Source: Gp6-AA40 sp963818645 (GTDB lineage Bacteria; Acidobacteriota; Vicinamibacteria; Vicinamibacterales; UBA2999). Taken from it: 64,000 nucleotides of DNA. Of this stretch, positions 52,996-60,900 are shown piece after piece. A program made the translations under genes and the position numbers. Under the pieces are notes generated by a model, which had not been told where the DNA came from, made no database searches, and saw only the letters and a program-made list of their open reading frames with translations. The stretch lies in assembly GCA_963818645.1 (NCBI GenBank), contig CAWFTF010000020.1, forward strand, positions 124,001 through 188,000, given 5' to 3'. Numbering within the stretch: position 1 is the first letter of the stretch; each line of letters starts with the position of its first letter.

Positions 52996-53586
52996 ATGCA
53001 GATTCCGTACACGACTGAGGTTCGCCCCGATACGGGATTGACCAATCCCAAGCTCGGGGTGTGGCTGTTCCTGGCATCCGAGGTGATGCTGTTCGGCTCG
53101 CTCTTCTCGTCGTACGCACTCCTGCGCGCCGGCGCGCCGAGTTGGCCCGATCAGTCATCGATCGTCAACGTACCACTCGCCACGCTGAATACCGTCGTGC
53201 TGATCGCCTCGTCGGTGACGATGGTGATGGCGTGGGCGTCGCTGAAAGGCCGCAGCCTGCCGAAGTTCCGGCTCTACATGGGGCTGACGCTGTTGTGCGG
53301 CGCCATCTTCCTGGTCGTCAAGACCATCGAATACAGCGACAAGTTCTCGCACCATCTCTACCCTGCAACGAGTAACTTCCTCGGGCTGTATTTCACGATG
53401 ACGGGCCTGCACGCGATTCACGTGATCGCCGGCATGATCGTCAACGCGTATTTCCTGGGACCGGGCACGAAGATGTGGCAGTCGGATCCCGAGCGGTTCA
53501 CCAATCGCATCGAAGTCGCCGGCATCTACTGGCATTTTGTTGACGTCGTTTGGATCTTTTTGTTTCCGGTGCTGTACTTGCTCTAG
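52996..53586 (+). CDS. ctaE: cytochrome c oxidase subunit III
   Basis: A 196-residue, five-helix subunit III. Motifs are NPKLGVWLFLASEVMLFGSL (the usual WxFLxSE), LRAGAPSWP, YLGLTFTMTGLHAIHVIAGM-like (FLGLYFTMTGLHAIHVIAG) and the C-terminal YWHFVDVVWIFLFPVLYLL. Stabilises the oxidase core and proton uptake. It lies 3 nt after ctaD. Confidence 0.95.
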   Translation: MQIPYTTEVRPDTGLTNPKLGVWLFLASEVMLFGSLFSSYALLRAGAPSWPDQSSIVNVPLATLNTVVLIASSVTMVMAWASLKGRSLPKFRLYMGLTLLCGAIFLVVKTIEYSDKFSHHLYPATSNFLGLYFTMTGLHAIHVIAGMIVNAYFLGPGTKMWQSDPERFTNRIEVAGIYWHFVDVVWIFLFPVLYLL

Positions 53587-53616
53587 AGATGAGCAACAAG
53601 ATCAACAAAGTTGGAT

Positions 53617-53640
53617 CCTTGGGAATTGGGAATTGACAGG
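53617..53640. repeat. single-arm TTGGGAA heptamer repeat
   Basis: CTTGGGAATTGGGAATTGAC lies in the 68-bp gap between ctaE and ctaF, ending 15 nt before the ctaF ATG. Same family as 16432, 34846 and 59030 but without the inverted arm. Confidence 0.6.
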
Positions 53641-53654
53641 TTTTTGGGTTCGAG

Positions 53655-53981
53655 ATGACACACGACGTTGCCGCGCAAGTGAGGGGTTACCTGATGGTGT
53701 TCGGGGCGTTGCTCGTCCTGACGCTCGTCACCGTCGGCGTGTCGTATCTGAATCTGCCCGAGACCGAAACCGTGATCGTCGCGCTGGTCATCGCGACGAT
53801 GAAGGCCTCGCTCGTGGCGATGTTCTTCATGCACTTGAAAGGTGAGCGGCCAATGGTGACGTGGCCGCTGGCGCTGACGGCGTTTCTCTTCGTCGCGCTG
53901 CTGGGCTCGCTGCTCATGAGCGAAGCCGATCACCTGTTCGGCGCGAGATTTCAGGACTCGTTTCAGAGCATTCGGGACTGA
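53655..53981 (+). CDS. ctaF: cytochrome c oxidase subunit IV family protein
   Basis: A 108-residue protein with three membrane helices (YLMVFGALLVLTLVTVGVSY, VALVIATMKASLVAMFFMHL, WPLALTAFLFVALLGSLLM). The ATMKASLVAMFFMHLKGE block is diagnostic of the prokaryotic subunit IV (COX4_pro) family. The last about ten residues (SFQSIRD) run into a repeat, so the original C-terminus may have been altered. Confidence 0.92.
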   Translation: MTHDVAAQVRGYLMVFGALLVLTLVTVGVSYLNLPETETVIVALVIATMKASLVAMFFMHLKGERPMVTWPLALTAFLFVALLGSLLMSEADHLFGARFQDSFQSIRD

Positions 53982-53984
53982 AGA

Positions 53985-54050
53985 GCATTGCGGATTGAAT
54001 GATTGGTGATTGTTGAATCGTTGTTGATTAGCGATTGCAGATTTAAGGAT
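53985..54050. repeat. GATTG-type degenerate repeat
   Basis: Units GATTGAAT, GATTGGT, GATTGTT, GTTGATTA and GATTGCAG occupy the gap between ctaF and the small ORF, ending at its ribosome-binding region (AAGGA, 54045-54049). Related in type to the larger locus at 57885. Confidence 0.5.
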
Positions 54051-54054
54051 CGAG

Positions 54055-54327
54055 ATGATGGCATGCCCGGTTTGTTTCGGCGGCGAAGACACCTTGATGC
54101 GTGAGAGCCTGAACACCGGCATCGGCGTCCTGATGGGTGTGACTGCCGTGGTGCTGGCGTTCTTCGCGCGATTCATCTTCAAGCTCGTGAAGCGCTCGCG
54201 AGAGGCGGTCGGGAGTCATTTGTTGAGGACGCTCTCACCCCACCTATCGATGGTGTCCTCAACAAATGCTCGACCCCATCCTGACCTGGCTGGGACTCCC
54301 CGTTGCCGCGTCCGCGCATGCCGGTGA
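54055..54327 (+). CDS. small membrane protein in the oxidase operon
   Basis: ATG 54055 follows AAGGATCGAG. The product starts MMACPVCFGGEDTLMRESLN, with a CxxC, and has one membrane helix (GIGVLMGVTAVVLAFFARFI). Small CPVCFG proteins next to oxidase subunit II genes are familiar in Acidobacteriota; the role may be copper handling or assembly, by the CxxC and context only. The frame continues to 54327 and overlaps ctaC by 62 nt; the part after KRSREAVG is encoded by a hairpin and is probably not original. Confidence 0.6.
   Translation: MMACPVCFGGEDTLMRESLNTGIGVLMGVTAVVLAFFARFIFKLVKRSREAVGSHLLRTLSPHLSMVSSTNARPHPDLAGTPRCRVRACR
54217..54268 (+). promoter_or_regulatory. 14-bp perfect hairpin covering the ctaC start codon
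   Basis: CATTTGTTGAGGAC (54217-54230) is an exact inverted copy of GTCCTCAACAAATG (54255-54268), with a 24-nt loop. The last three bases of the right arm are the ATG of ctaC, and its upstream ribosome-binding space is also in the arm or loop. In RNA this would hide the start codon, so ctaC translation may need opening by ribosomes reading the small ORF, which pass through it. Confidence 0.6.
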
Positions 54328-55018
54328 AGTGGACCGGATCATGGCGCTCGTCCATTGGTTGATGCTGGTCCTCTTCGTCGGATGGAGCATCTTCTTCGTC
54401 TACGTTCTGTTTCGATTCCGGAGCGGCGCGCATCCCAAGGCGGACTATCGCGGTGTGCGCGGGGGCTGGTCGAACTGGGTCGAGGGCGGCGTGCTGGTGG
54501 CCGAGATCGCGCTCCTCGCGTTCTTCTCGATTCCTTTCTGGACGCGAAACGTCGACGCCGCGCCTCCGCCAGAAAATCAGGCCACCGTCGTGCGCGTCGT
54601 GGCCGAGCAGTTCGCGTGGAACGTCCACTATCCGGGAGCGGACGGCGTGTTCGGCCGCACGGACATTCGCCTGGTCAGCCCGGACAATCCTCTCGGACTC
54701 GACCGCGACGACGCCGTCGGCAAGGACGATCTCGTCGTCAACGGACGTCTCAATCTGCCGGTCGACCGGCCGGTCATCGTGTATCTCTCGAGCAAGGACG
54801 TCATTCACAGCTTCGCGTTGCCACAGATGCGCGTGAAGCAGGATGCGATCCCTGGAATCGTCCAGCCGGTCTGGTTCACTCCAACGAAAACCGGACAGTG
54901 GGACATCGCGTGCTCGCAGCTGTGCGGCCTCGGGCACTACCGGATGAAAGGCATCTATCAGATCCAGACGGCAGAGGAGTATCAGGCCTGGCTCAAGGAA
55001 GAGTCATCATTCCAATAG
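54266..55018 (+). CDS. ctaC: cytochrome c oxidase subunit II
   Basis: A 250-residue subunit II with two N-terminal helices (about 27-50 and 75-92) and the periplasmic CuA cupredoxin domain. CuA ligands: H181 (VIHSFALPQM), C216 and C220, H224 and M227 in CSQLCGLGHYRM. Gln218 takes the place of the more usual Glu. It accepts electrons from cytochrome c. No fused cytochrome domain. It is the last gene of the operon, whereas ctaC is usually the first. Confidence 0.95.
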   Translation: MLDPILTWLGLPVAASAHAGEVDRIMALVHWLMLVLFVGWSIFFVYVLFRFRSGAHPKADYRGVRGGWSNWVEGGVLVAEIALLAFFSIPFWTRNVDAAPPPENQATVVRVVAEQFAWNVHYPGADGVFGRTDIRLVSPDNPLGLDRDDAVGKDDLVVNGRLNLPVDRPVIVYLSSKDVIHSFALPQMRVKQDAIPGIVQPVWFTPTKTGQWDIACSQLCGLGHYRMKGIYQIQTAEEYQAWLKEESSFQ

Positions 55019-55117
55019 AACCCTTCACGCGCCTGCACATCGATCCGCGCGCCTGACGAAAAACTCATGAACTCTTCAGTAGCCCGGCGCAGGTGTGCGC
55101 CGATACAGTGGAAAAAG

Positions 55118-55657
55118 ATGACGCATCGGGTCGTTCTCACTCTTGTTCTGTTCACGCTTGCCGCTCCGCATCGCTCGTACGCGCAACACTCACCGCGCAT
55201 TCGCGTTCTCGATCCAATCCTCAAGGAATTGTTCGATCACGGCGTCGGACAGTCGCCGACGTTTCGTGCACTCGTCGAGAAGGTCGAGGCCACGCCCGTC
55301 CTGGTGTTCGTCGAGGCCGACATCCGCATGCCAGCGCGTATCGGGGCTCGATTGAGCTTCGTCACCAGCGTGAACGGGCTGCGCTACGTGCGTGTCCACG
55401 TGGACTGCACGTTGTCACCGCGGCGGCAGATTGCGCTGCTCGCGCACGAGCTCCAGCACGCCCTCGAGATCGGTGAGCGGACCGACATCCTCGATGTCGA
55501 AGACATGGAGTCCCTCTACGAAAACATCGGCTTCGAGTCGCTTGACAACGGGTCGCACAAGAGCTTCGAGACCGAAGCCGCCCTGACTGTGCAGCGTACC
55601 GTCGATGATGAGATGGGAATGCGACCGCTGCGGACGACGGGAACTGTTACCTATTAA
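55118..55657 (+). CDS. secreted HExxH metalloprotease-like protein
   Basis: ATG 55118 begins a signal peptide (MTHRVVLTLVLFTLAA, ending YAQ); the in-frame ATG at 55067 adds a leader without signal features. Blocks are LDPILKELFDHGVGQSPTFR, VLVFVEADIRMPARIGARLS, GLRYVRVHVDCTLSPRRQI and LLAHELQHALEIGE with H110, E111 and H114. The HExxH motif is followed by an acidic segment (DVEDMESLYENIG). Seen in many Acidobacteriota, function unknown; it may be a zinc peptidase or only share the fold. Followed by a hairpin terminator. Confidence 0.75.
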   Translation: MTHRVVLTLVLFTLAAPHRSYAQHSPRIRVLDPILKELFDHGVGQSPTFRALVEKVEATPVLVFVEADIRMPARIGARLSFVTSVNGLRYVRVHVDCTLSPRRQIALLAHELQHALEIGERTDILDVEDMESLYENIGFESLDNGSHKSFETEAALTVQRTVDDEMGMRPLRTTGTVTY

Positions 55658-55659
55658 AA

Positions 55660-55680
55660 GGCGGGCCCAAAGAGCCCGCC
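55660..55680 (+). terminator. GGCGGGC hairpin after the metalloprotease-like gene
   Basis: GGCGGGC (55660-55666) pairs with GCCCGCC (55674-55680) over a 7-nt loop, 2 nt after the TAA and before TCTATG. There is no long T run. A variant of the GGCGGGTC repeat at 41411 and 60857. Confidence 0.5.
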
Positions 55681-55689
55681 TCTATGACA

Positions 55690-55742
55690 ACCGAACCGAA
55701 CCCCGAATCCCGAACCCCGAATCCCGAGTCCCGGATCCCGGG
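55690..55742. repeat. GGGATTC-type heptamer repeat between convergent genes
   Basis: Seven or more 7-nt units in inverse orientation (CCCGAAT, CCCGAAC, CCCGAGT, CCCGGAT) fill the gap between convergent stops at 55657 and 55745. Confidence 0.75.
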
Positions 55743-55744
55743 TC

Positions 55745-56525
55745 TTACGACGCCTTGTAGCTGAAGTCCGCCTTGCCCGCGGCGGTTCCATCCACCGTCA
55801 CCGTCTGCGTCTGCAGACCGAAGCGCTCGTGCCAGGTTTCGATGGTGTAGGTCCCCGCCGGCAGCCCCTTGATCTCAAACGTGCCGTCGTTCTTCGTGAC
55901 CGCAAAGAACGGGTGCGGGACGATGCCCCCGTAGGCCGCCATCCATCCGTGCACGTCGCACCTGAAGGGCACCATGATCTCGGACTTCGTGAACGTCTGC
56001 GTGGACTCCATCCCCTTCAGCGGCTGACCGAAGTTGAACTCGGTGTTCTCCTTCGGCACGGCGTGTACGTTGTGTAACGTGCCGTCGCTGTTGAGGATCT
56101 TGACTGGCTGCCCCACCTGGGCACCAAAGACGTGCGGCCTGTATTTGCAGCCTCTCTGGTCGAGCACCACCGGCGTGGTCGGCGCGGTGAACGTTCGATC
56201 GCCGAGGCCGTCCTTCACGTAGACGAACACGTTCTGCAGGCCGTTACCGGGACCGACCAGGACCACTTCCGACACCGTCGGCCCTTCCGGCATGCAAAGC
56301 GGGTCCGACGTCATGCGAATGACCCGCGCCTCCGGCGGCGTGCCTTCGAGCTTGACGCTGCCAGCTGATGATGCTGGCGCCGATGGGTGCAGCAGGCGGC
56401 GCTGCGGGTGCCGGCGCGGGCGTCGTGCCGCCGCCCTCCGGCTGGGATGATGTGCCGCCACCGCATGCACCAACCGCGGCCGTGGCCGCGACGAACGTCA
56501 GACAAACGAGAACACGCTTCAGCAT
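55745..56525 (-). CDS. lipoprotein with cupredoxin/carboxypeptidase-regulatory-like domain, one frameshift
   Basis: ATG 56525 opens a lipoprotein signal (MLKRVLVCLTFVAATAAVGA, lipobox AVGAC) and an Ala/Pro/Gly-rich linker. At about 56360-56370 the frame changes and continues AGSVKLEGTPPEARVIRMTS, VSEVVLVGPGNGLQNVFVYV, GCKYRPHVFGAQVGQPVKIL, NSDGTLHNVHAVPK, PFRCDVHGWMAAYGGIVPHP and a C-terminal carboxypeptidase-regulatory-like unit (DGTFEIKGLPAGTYTIETWH). His-Asn-His and Cys-Asp-Val-His-x-Trp-Met resemble a plastocyanin-type copper site (HNVH...CDVHGWM). Such proteins are often found near terminal oxidases; an electron or copper carrier role is inference. Confidence 0.75.
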
Positions 56526-56762
56526 TCAACTCTCCAGGGAGTCTATGAGGACGTGGATATATCAAACGCGATCATATCGGAGCCCTGCTGCTGGATGGTA
56601 GATGCTGGTTGAACCACCATCCCCCCACCACTATCCACCAACCGAGTTGTAGTGCAATAATCATCGGCTTGGCACCGGCCTCGACGCCGGGGGACGCGGG
56701 TACGTGGGCCGCCATGCGGCGCTGTTCCGCCACCATCGACCGCCTACAACTTAGAGGGCTAC
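56526..56762. other. divergent intergenic region, promoters of lipoprotein and MetE-like gene
   Basis: A 237-bp gap between outward-facing starts. Positions 56588-56640 carry a short degenerate run (GGATGGTAGATGCTGG, then CCACCATCCCCCCACCACTA). 56690-56750 is GC-rich without a clear motif. No ORF with family features. Confidence 0.4.
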
Positions 56763-57873
56763 ATGGCAGCAAAGATTGTTGACAAGACTTCTTCCGACCA
56801 CGATGGTCGGGTCATATCCACGGCCTCAGTGGTTCAAGCACCAGCTGCTGGGCCGCGATATTCGCGTGGCATTCAAGGAAGTGCAGCACGAAGAGGCGTA
56901 CAACGACGCCGTCGCCACGGTCATTCGCGATCAGCAGGAAGCCGGCCTGGACATCGTGACCGACGGCAACATGTGGTACGACGACTACGTCGGCGTCATC
57001 GGCTCCTTCTGCTGGTACATGTACGAGCGCATCGGCGGCTTCGAACAGTCGCGCGAGGAGCACCCCTCCTATGCGGGTGCTCCGGCATCCCAGGGCAAGG
57101 CGATCTGGATGACTGGGGCGGCGTCATCAACAGCGGCCCCGTGTCTCACGGACCCATCCGGCTGGCCGATCTCTACAAGATTGCGGCGAAGCACACGACG
57201 GCGCCGGTCAAGGTCTCCGTCGGCGCAGGCCCCGCGAACCTCGCCTGGCACGTCTACTTCAAGCACTACAAGAACGCGAAGGATCTCAGCTTCGCGCTGG
57301 CCCCGATCTTCAACAAGGAGATGAAGGACCTGGTCGCCGCCGGCGCCAATTACCTCCAGTTCGAGGACCTCGGCGCCTGGCTGCCGCTCTTCACGAACGA
57401 CAAAAACGACTACAAGTGGATTCGTGAAGTGGTCGAGCAGTGCTGCGACGGTGTCGACGCCAAGATCGGCTGGCACTTCTGCTTCGGCAACGCCTGGGGT
57501 AACGACATCCTCAGCGCCAACTATCCCGAGGGCTACCAGACGGTGCTGCCGTACTTCTTCGGAACGGCGGGCATCGACGAGTTCGTGCTCGACTACGCCA
57601 ACCGCGACATGGCGGGCGTCGATTTCCTGAAGAATCTGCCTGCGAACCAGGGCGTCCAGCTCGGCGTCCTCGACATCCGCACCAACGCGATTGAGCCGCC
57701 GGCAGAAGATCGCCGACCGGATCCGCCGCGCGGTCAAGGACATCCCGGCCGACAAGATCACGCTCAGCAGCGACTGCGGAATGAAGCCGCTGGCACGCAT
57801 GGTCGCGAAGATGAAGCTGCATGCGTTGACCGAGGGTGCTGCGATCGTCCGCAAGGAAGTCGCGGGAGTCTAG
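56763..57873 (+). CDS. cobalamin-independent methionine synthase (MetE) family protein, three frameshifts
   Basis: A TIM-barrel protein of about 370 residues, comparable to stand-alone MetE C-terminal-domain proteins. Blocks in order: TRLLPTTMVGSYPRPQWFKH, RDQQEAGLDIVTDGNMWYDD, LYKIAAKHTTAPVKVSVGAG, YLQFEDLGAWLPL, GWHFCFGNAWGND, DEFVLDYANRDMAG, LGVLDIRTNAIE and ITLSSDCGMKPLAR. The zinc-type residues (His/Cys in WHFCFG, Glu, Cys in SDCGMK) are retained. Frames change near 56778, near 57090 and near 57695. It probably moves methyl groups between a donor and a thiol; many such proteins act in demethylation, which would suit methoxylated aromatics (inference). Confidence 0.75.
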
Positions 57874-57884
57874 AAAAGCATTTT

Positions 57885-58035
57885 GGGATTATTGATTGGG
57901 TGATCTTTGATTCGTTTTGATTGTCGAGTGTTGATTGACGATTCGTTGGCTGATTGCTGCGAAGCAATTCCAATCAACGATCAACAATCGCCAATCACCG
58001 AGGAATCAACGATCAAAGATCGCCAAATCTTCAAT
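57885..58035. repeat. GATTGATT repeat with long inverted arms
   Basis: Left arm 57885-57950 (units GATTATT, GATTGGG, TGATCTTTGATTCG, TTGATTG). Right arm 57965-58035 (CCAATCAACGATCAACAATCG and so on) is its inverted counterpart. The whole can form a hairpin of about 150 nt between the MetE-like and NmrA genes, one of the largest loci here. Confidence 0.75.
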
Positions 58036-58054
58036 TGATTGATTGAGGTTTGAA

Positions 58055-59026
58055 ATGGCTGACAAGAAAATTATCGCAGTAACAGGAGCAACGGGGTCAC
58101 AGGGTGGCGGTCTCGTGCGCGCGATCCTCGCCGATCCAAACGGCGGATTCGCTGCGCGCGCCATCACACGCGACGCCAGCAAGGACAAGTCCAAGGCCAT
58201 CGCGGCGGCTGGCGCAGAAGTCGTCAGCGGCGATCTCGACAGCGTCGAGAGCCTGAAGAAGGCGTTCGCGGGCGCGTATGGCGTCTATGCGGTCACCAAC
58301 TTCTGGGAGCACTTCTCTGGCGAGAAGGAAATCCAGCAGGCCAAGAACATCGCCGAAGCCGCCAAGGCCGCCGGCGTGAAGCACGTGATCTGGTCCACAC
58401 TCGAAGACACGCGCAAGCTGATGTCGGCCGACGACACCCGCATGCCGATGCTGCAGGGCAAGTATCGCGTGCCGCACTTCGACGCGAAGGCGGACGCCAA
58501 CGCGGCGTTCAGCGGCCTGCCGACGACCTTCCTCGTGACCTCGTTCTACTGGGACAACTTCTATCTGTTCGGGCTGGCGCCGAAGAAGGACGACAAGGGC
58601 GTCTACAGCTGGACGTTCCCGATGGGCGAAGCCAAGCTGCCCGGCATCGCGGCCGAAGACATCGGCAAGGTGGCCTACGGCATCTTCAAGGCGGGCTCCG
58701 AGTACATCGGCAAGACCGTCGGCATCGCGGGTGAGAGCCTGAGCTTCCAGGAGATGAGCAAGAGGCTGGAAAAGGGTCTCGGGATCTCGCCGGTGCAGTT
58801 CAACCCGGTTGATGCGAACGTGTTCCGCGGCTTCGGATTCCCGGGCGCCGACGAATACGGCAACATGTTCCAGGTCTACCGCGACTTCGAGAAGGAAGTG
58901 AACGCGGCACGCAGCATCGATCTGTCGCGCAAGCTGAATCCGTCGCTGCAGAACTTCGATCAGTGGCTGGCGGGCAAGAAGTCGGCGGTGCTCGCGGCGG
59001 CCAATCCGGCGCCCGCGACCGCGTAA
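58055..59026 (+). CDS. NmrA-family NAD(P)-binding protein
   Basis: ATG 58055 has GAGG 7 nt upstream; a TTG at 58043 is also in frame. A 323-residue Rossmann protein with IIAVTGATGSQGGGLVRAIL, VVSGDLDSVESLKKAFAGAY, GVYAVTNFWEHFSGEKEI and HVIWSTLEDTRKL. The NmrA/HSCARG group binds NADP and may act as redox sensor or reductase; the Tyr-Lys pair of classical SDRs is not obvious. Ends in an Ala-rich tail. Confidence 0.9.
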   Translation: MADKKIIAVTGATGSQGGGLVRAILADPNGGFAARAITRDASKDKSKAIAAAGAEVVSGDLDSVESLKKAFAGAYGVYAVTNFWEHFSGEKEIQQAKNIAEAAKAAGVKHVIWSTLEDTRKLMSADDTRMPMLQGKYRVPHFDAKADANAAFSGLPTTFLVTSFYWDNFYLFGLAPKKDDKGVYSWTFPMGEAKLPGIAAEDIGKVAYGIFKAGSEYIGKTVGIAGESLSFQEMSKRLEKGLGISPVQFNPVDANVFRGFGFPGADEYGNMFQVYRDFEKEVNAARSIDLSRKLNPSLQNFDQWLAGKKSAVLAAANPAPATA

Positions 59027-59029
59027 CCT

Positions 59030-59104
59030 CAATTCCCAACTCCCAATTTCCAATTCCCAAACGGTTCGCCGTTCTTGGGAGTTGGAAGTTGGAGATTGGG
59101 AGTT
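59030..59104. repeat. TTGGGAR heptamer repeat, inverted arms
   Basis: Left arm 59030-59060 (AATTCCCAACTCCCAA units), a short loop with ACGGTTCGCCGT, right arm 59073-59104 (TTGGGAGTTGGAAGTTGGAG). Between NmrA stop and amidohydrolase start. Same family as 16432 and 34846. Confidence 0.8.
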
Positions 59105-59151
59105 TCAGATCTCACGCTTCCCGTCCTTCCTCTCCGCATACAATTTCCCGC

Positions 59152-60834
59152 ATGTTCAGATTCAGAAGCCTCGTTGTCTTCTGTGGCGCAGCTATGGTCT
59201 TTGCCGCAGTCGCATTCCCTCCACTCACGACGTTCGGCCAGGCGAGGCAGGCGACCGCCGATCCCTGCACCGGCGCGCGCGACCTGCATCTGACCAACGG
59301 CAGGTTCGTCACCATGGATGGACGCGGGTCCACGGCCACCGAGGTCACCATTCAGGACGGACGATTCACCGCTGTCGGTCCTCGTGGCAATCAGCGACTG
59401 AGTCCGTGCACGCGTGAAATCAATCTTCGCGGCCGCACCGTCGTCCCCGGTCTCATCGACAACCACAATCACATCGTGCTGCTCGGTATCCGCCCCGGGT
59501 ATCACACGCCGCTCGAAGGCGCTGCCTCGATCGCCGAGGTGCAGGCAATCCTCAAGGCGCGGGCGAAGAGCGTACCTGCCGGCGCGTTCATCACGTCGAT
59601 GGGCGGGTGGAACCAGGCGCAGTTCACCGAGAAGCGGCTCCCGACCCTCGCAGAACTCGATGCCGCGACATCCGATCACCCGGTGCTGGTCTACCAGGCG
59701 TTCACCGGACCAGCGGCCACGAATACGAAGGGCAAGGAGTTCTTCGCGAGCAAGGGTGTCGTCGTCAGCGACACCGGGCAGATCGGCGCGAATGCGCCGT
59801 CGCTCGCGGCACTCAATGCGCTGCGCGCGATACAGACCTTCGACGACAAGAAGCGCGGCACACAGGACGCGATGGCGTACTCCGCCAGCGTCGGCGTCAC
59901 CACGAACGCCGACATGGGTGCATTCAATCTACCTGGAACGCCCGACCTTCAGGGCTCGTTCGAAGCCGACACGCTGGCCAGCGCCAACCAGTTCACGATG
60001 TACGACCCGGTCGTCGCCCTGCACCGCGAAGGCAAGATGACGACGCGGCTGCGCGTGTACTTCCTGACGATGGATACGCGGCCGGATGTGCCGATCCTGT
60101 CCGAGCGCCTGCGCAACGACTTCAATGGGTTCGGCGACGACATGATGCGCATTTCCGGCATCGGCGAGTTCGCGTCGAGCTGGCCGCTCTTCGGCAACAA
60201 GCCGCCGGACAACTACCAGGCCGCGCTGTCGCGCATCGCACAAGAAGGATGGGCGTTCCAGCAGCACAGTCTCTCGCCGGCAGAGAACGAGTTGACAGTG
60301 AGCACCTTCGAAGCCGTCAACAAAATCACGCCGATCGCCAACCTGCGCTGGTCGCTCGCGCACGTCGGAACCGTCGATGCGGCGACGATCAACAGGCTGA
60401 AGGCGATGGGCGCCGCGATTGCGGTGCATCCATTCCAGTTTCTCGCCGGCGGACGTGGTGGTCCTCCGCTTCGCACGCTCGTCGACAGCGGCATCAAGCT
60501 TGGCGCCGGGTCGGACTCGGCGCAGATCTCCACGCTCAACCCGTGGCTCGTGATCTCCTACATGGTGACGGGCAAGGCGCTCGATGGATCGCTGATCAAC
60601 GGCGGGCAGCAGTTGACGCGCATGGAAGCGCTGCGCCTCTACACCGCGGAGAACGGCTGGTTCCTGAAGGAAGAAGCCACGCTCGGGACGATCGAGGCGG
60701 CCAAACTGGCCGATCTCGTCGTCTTGAGCGACGACTACTTCGATCCAAAGCAGGTCCCCGACGACGCGATCAGGAAAATCAAGTCCGTGTTGACGGTCGT
60801 TGACGGGAAGGTCGTCCACAACACGATGAACTGA
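59152..60834 (+). CDS. secreted amidohydrolase (Amidohydro_3, YtcJ-like)
   Basis: ATG 59152 begins a signal peptide (MFRFRSLVVFCGAAMVFAAV); upstream in-frame codons lie in a repeat. A 560-residue metal-dependent hydrolase with PGLIDNHNHIVLLG (His-x-His), SMGGWNQAQFTEKRLP, EGWAFQQHSLS, LRWSLAHVGTVD and LGAGSDSAQISTLNPWLVIS (the catalytic Asp). C-terminal beta-sandwich LGTIEAAKLADLVVLSDDYF. Members hydrolyse amides or imines; substrate unknown. Exported form is usual in Acidobacteriota. Confidence 0.92.
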   Translation: MFRFRSLVVFCGAAMVFAAVAFPPLTTFGQARQATADPCTGARDLHLTNGRFVTMDGRGSTATEVTIQDGRFTAVGPRGNQRLSPCTREINLRGRTVVPGLIDNHNHIVLLGIRPGYHTPLEGAASIAEVQAILKARAKSVPAGAFITSMGGWNQAQFTEKRLPTLAELDAATSDHPVLVYQAFTGPAATNTKGKEFFASKGVVVSDTGQIGANAPSLAALNALRAIQTFDDKKRGTQDAMAYSASVGVTTNADMGAFNLPGTPDLQGSFEADTLASANQFTMYDPVVALHREGKMTTRLRVYFLTMDTRPDVPILSERLRNDFNGFGDDMMRISGIGEFASSWPLFGNKPPDNYQAALSRIAQEGWAFQQHSLSPAENELTVSTFEAVNKITPIANLRWSLAHVGTVDAATINRLKAMGAAIAVHPFQFLAGGRGGPPLRTLVDSGIKLGAGSDSAQISTLNPWLVISYMVTGKALDGSLINGGQQLTRMEALRLYTAENGWFLKEEATLGTIEAAKLADLVVLSDDYFDPKQVPDDAIRKIKSVLTVVDGKVVHNTMN

Positions 60835-60856
60835 CTCGACCCTGCGACAGCGGAAC

Positions 60857-60876
60857 GGCGGGTCGTGAGACCCGCC
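60857..60876. terminator. GGCGGGTC-GTGA-GACCCGCC hairpin between convergent genes
   Basis: A perfect 8-bp stem with a GTGA loop lies between the convergent amidohydrolase stop (60834) and receptor stop (60901), followed by TCTACG. Same repeat type as 41411. Could serve both genes as terminator. Confidence 0.55.
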
Positions 60877-60900
60877 TCTACGTGATTGTGAAACTGCTCT

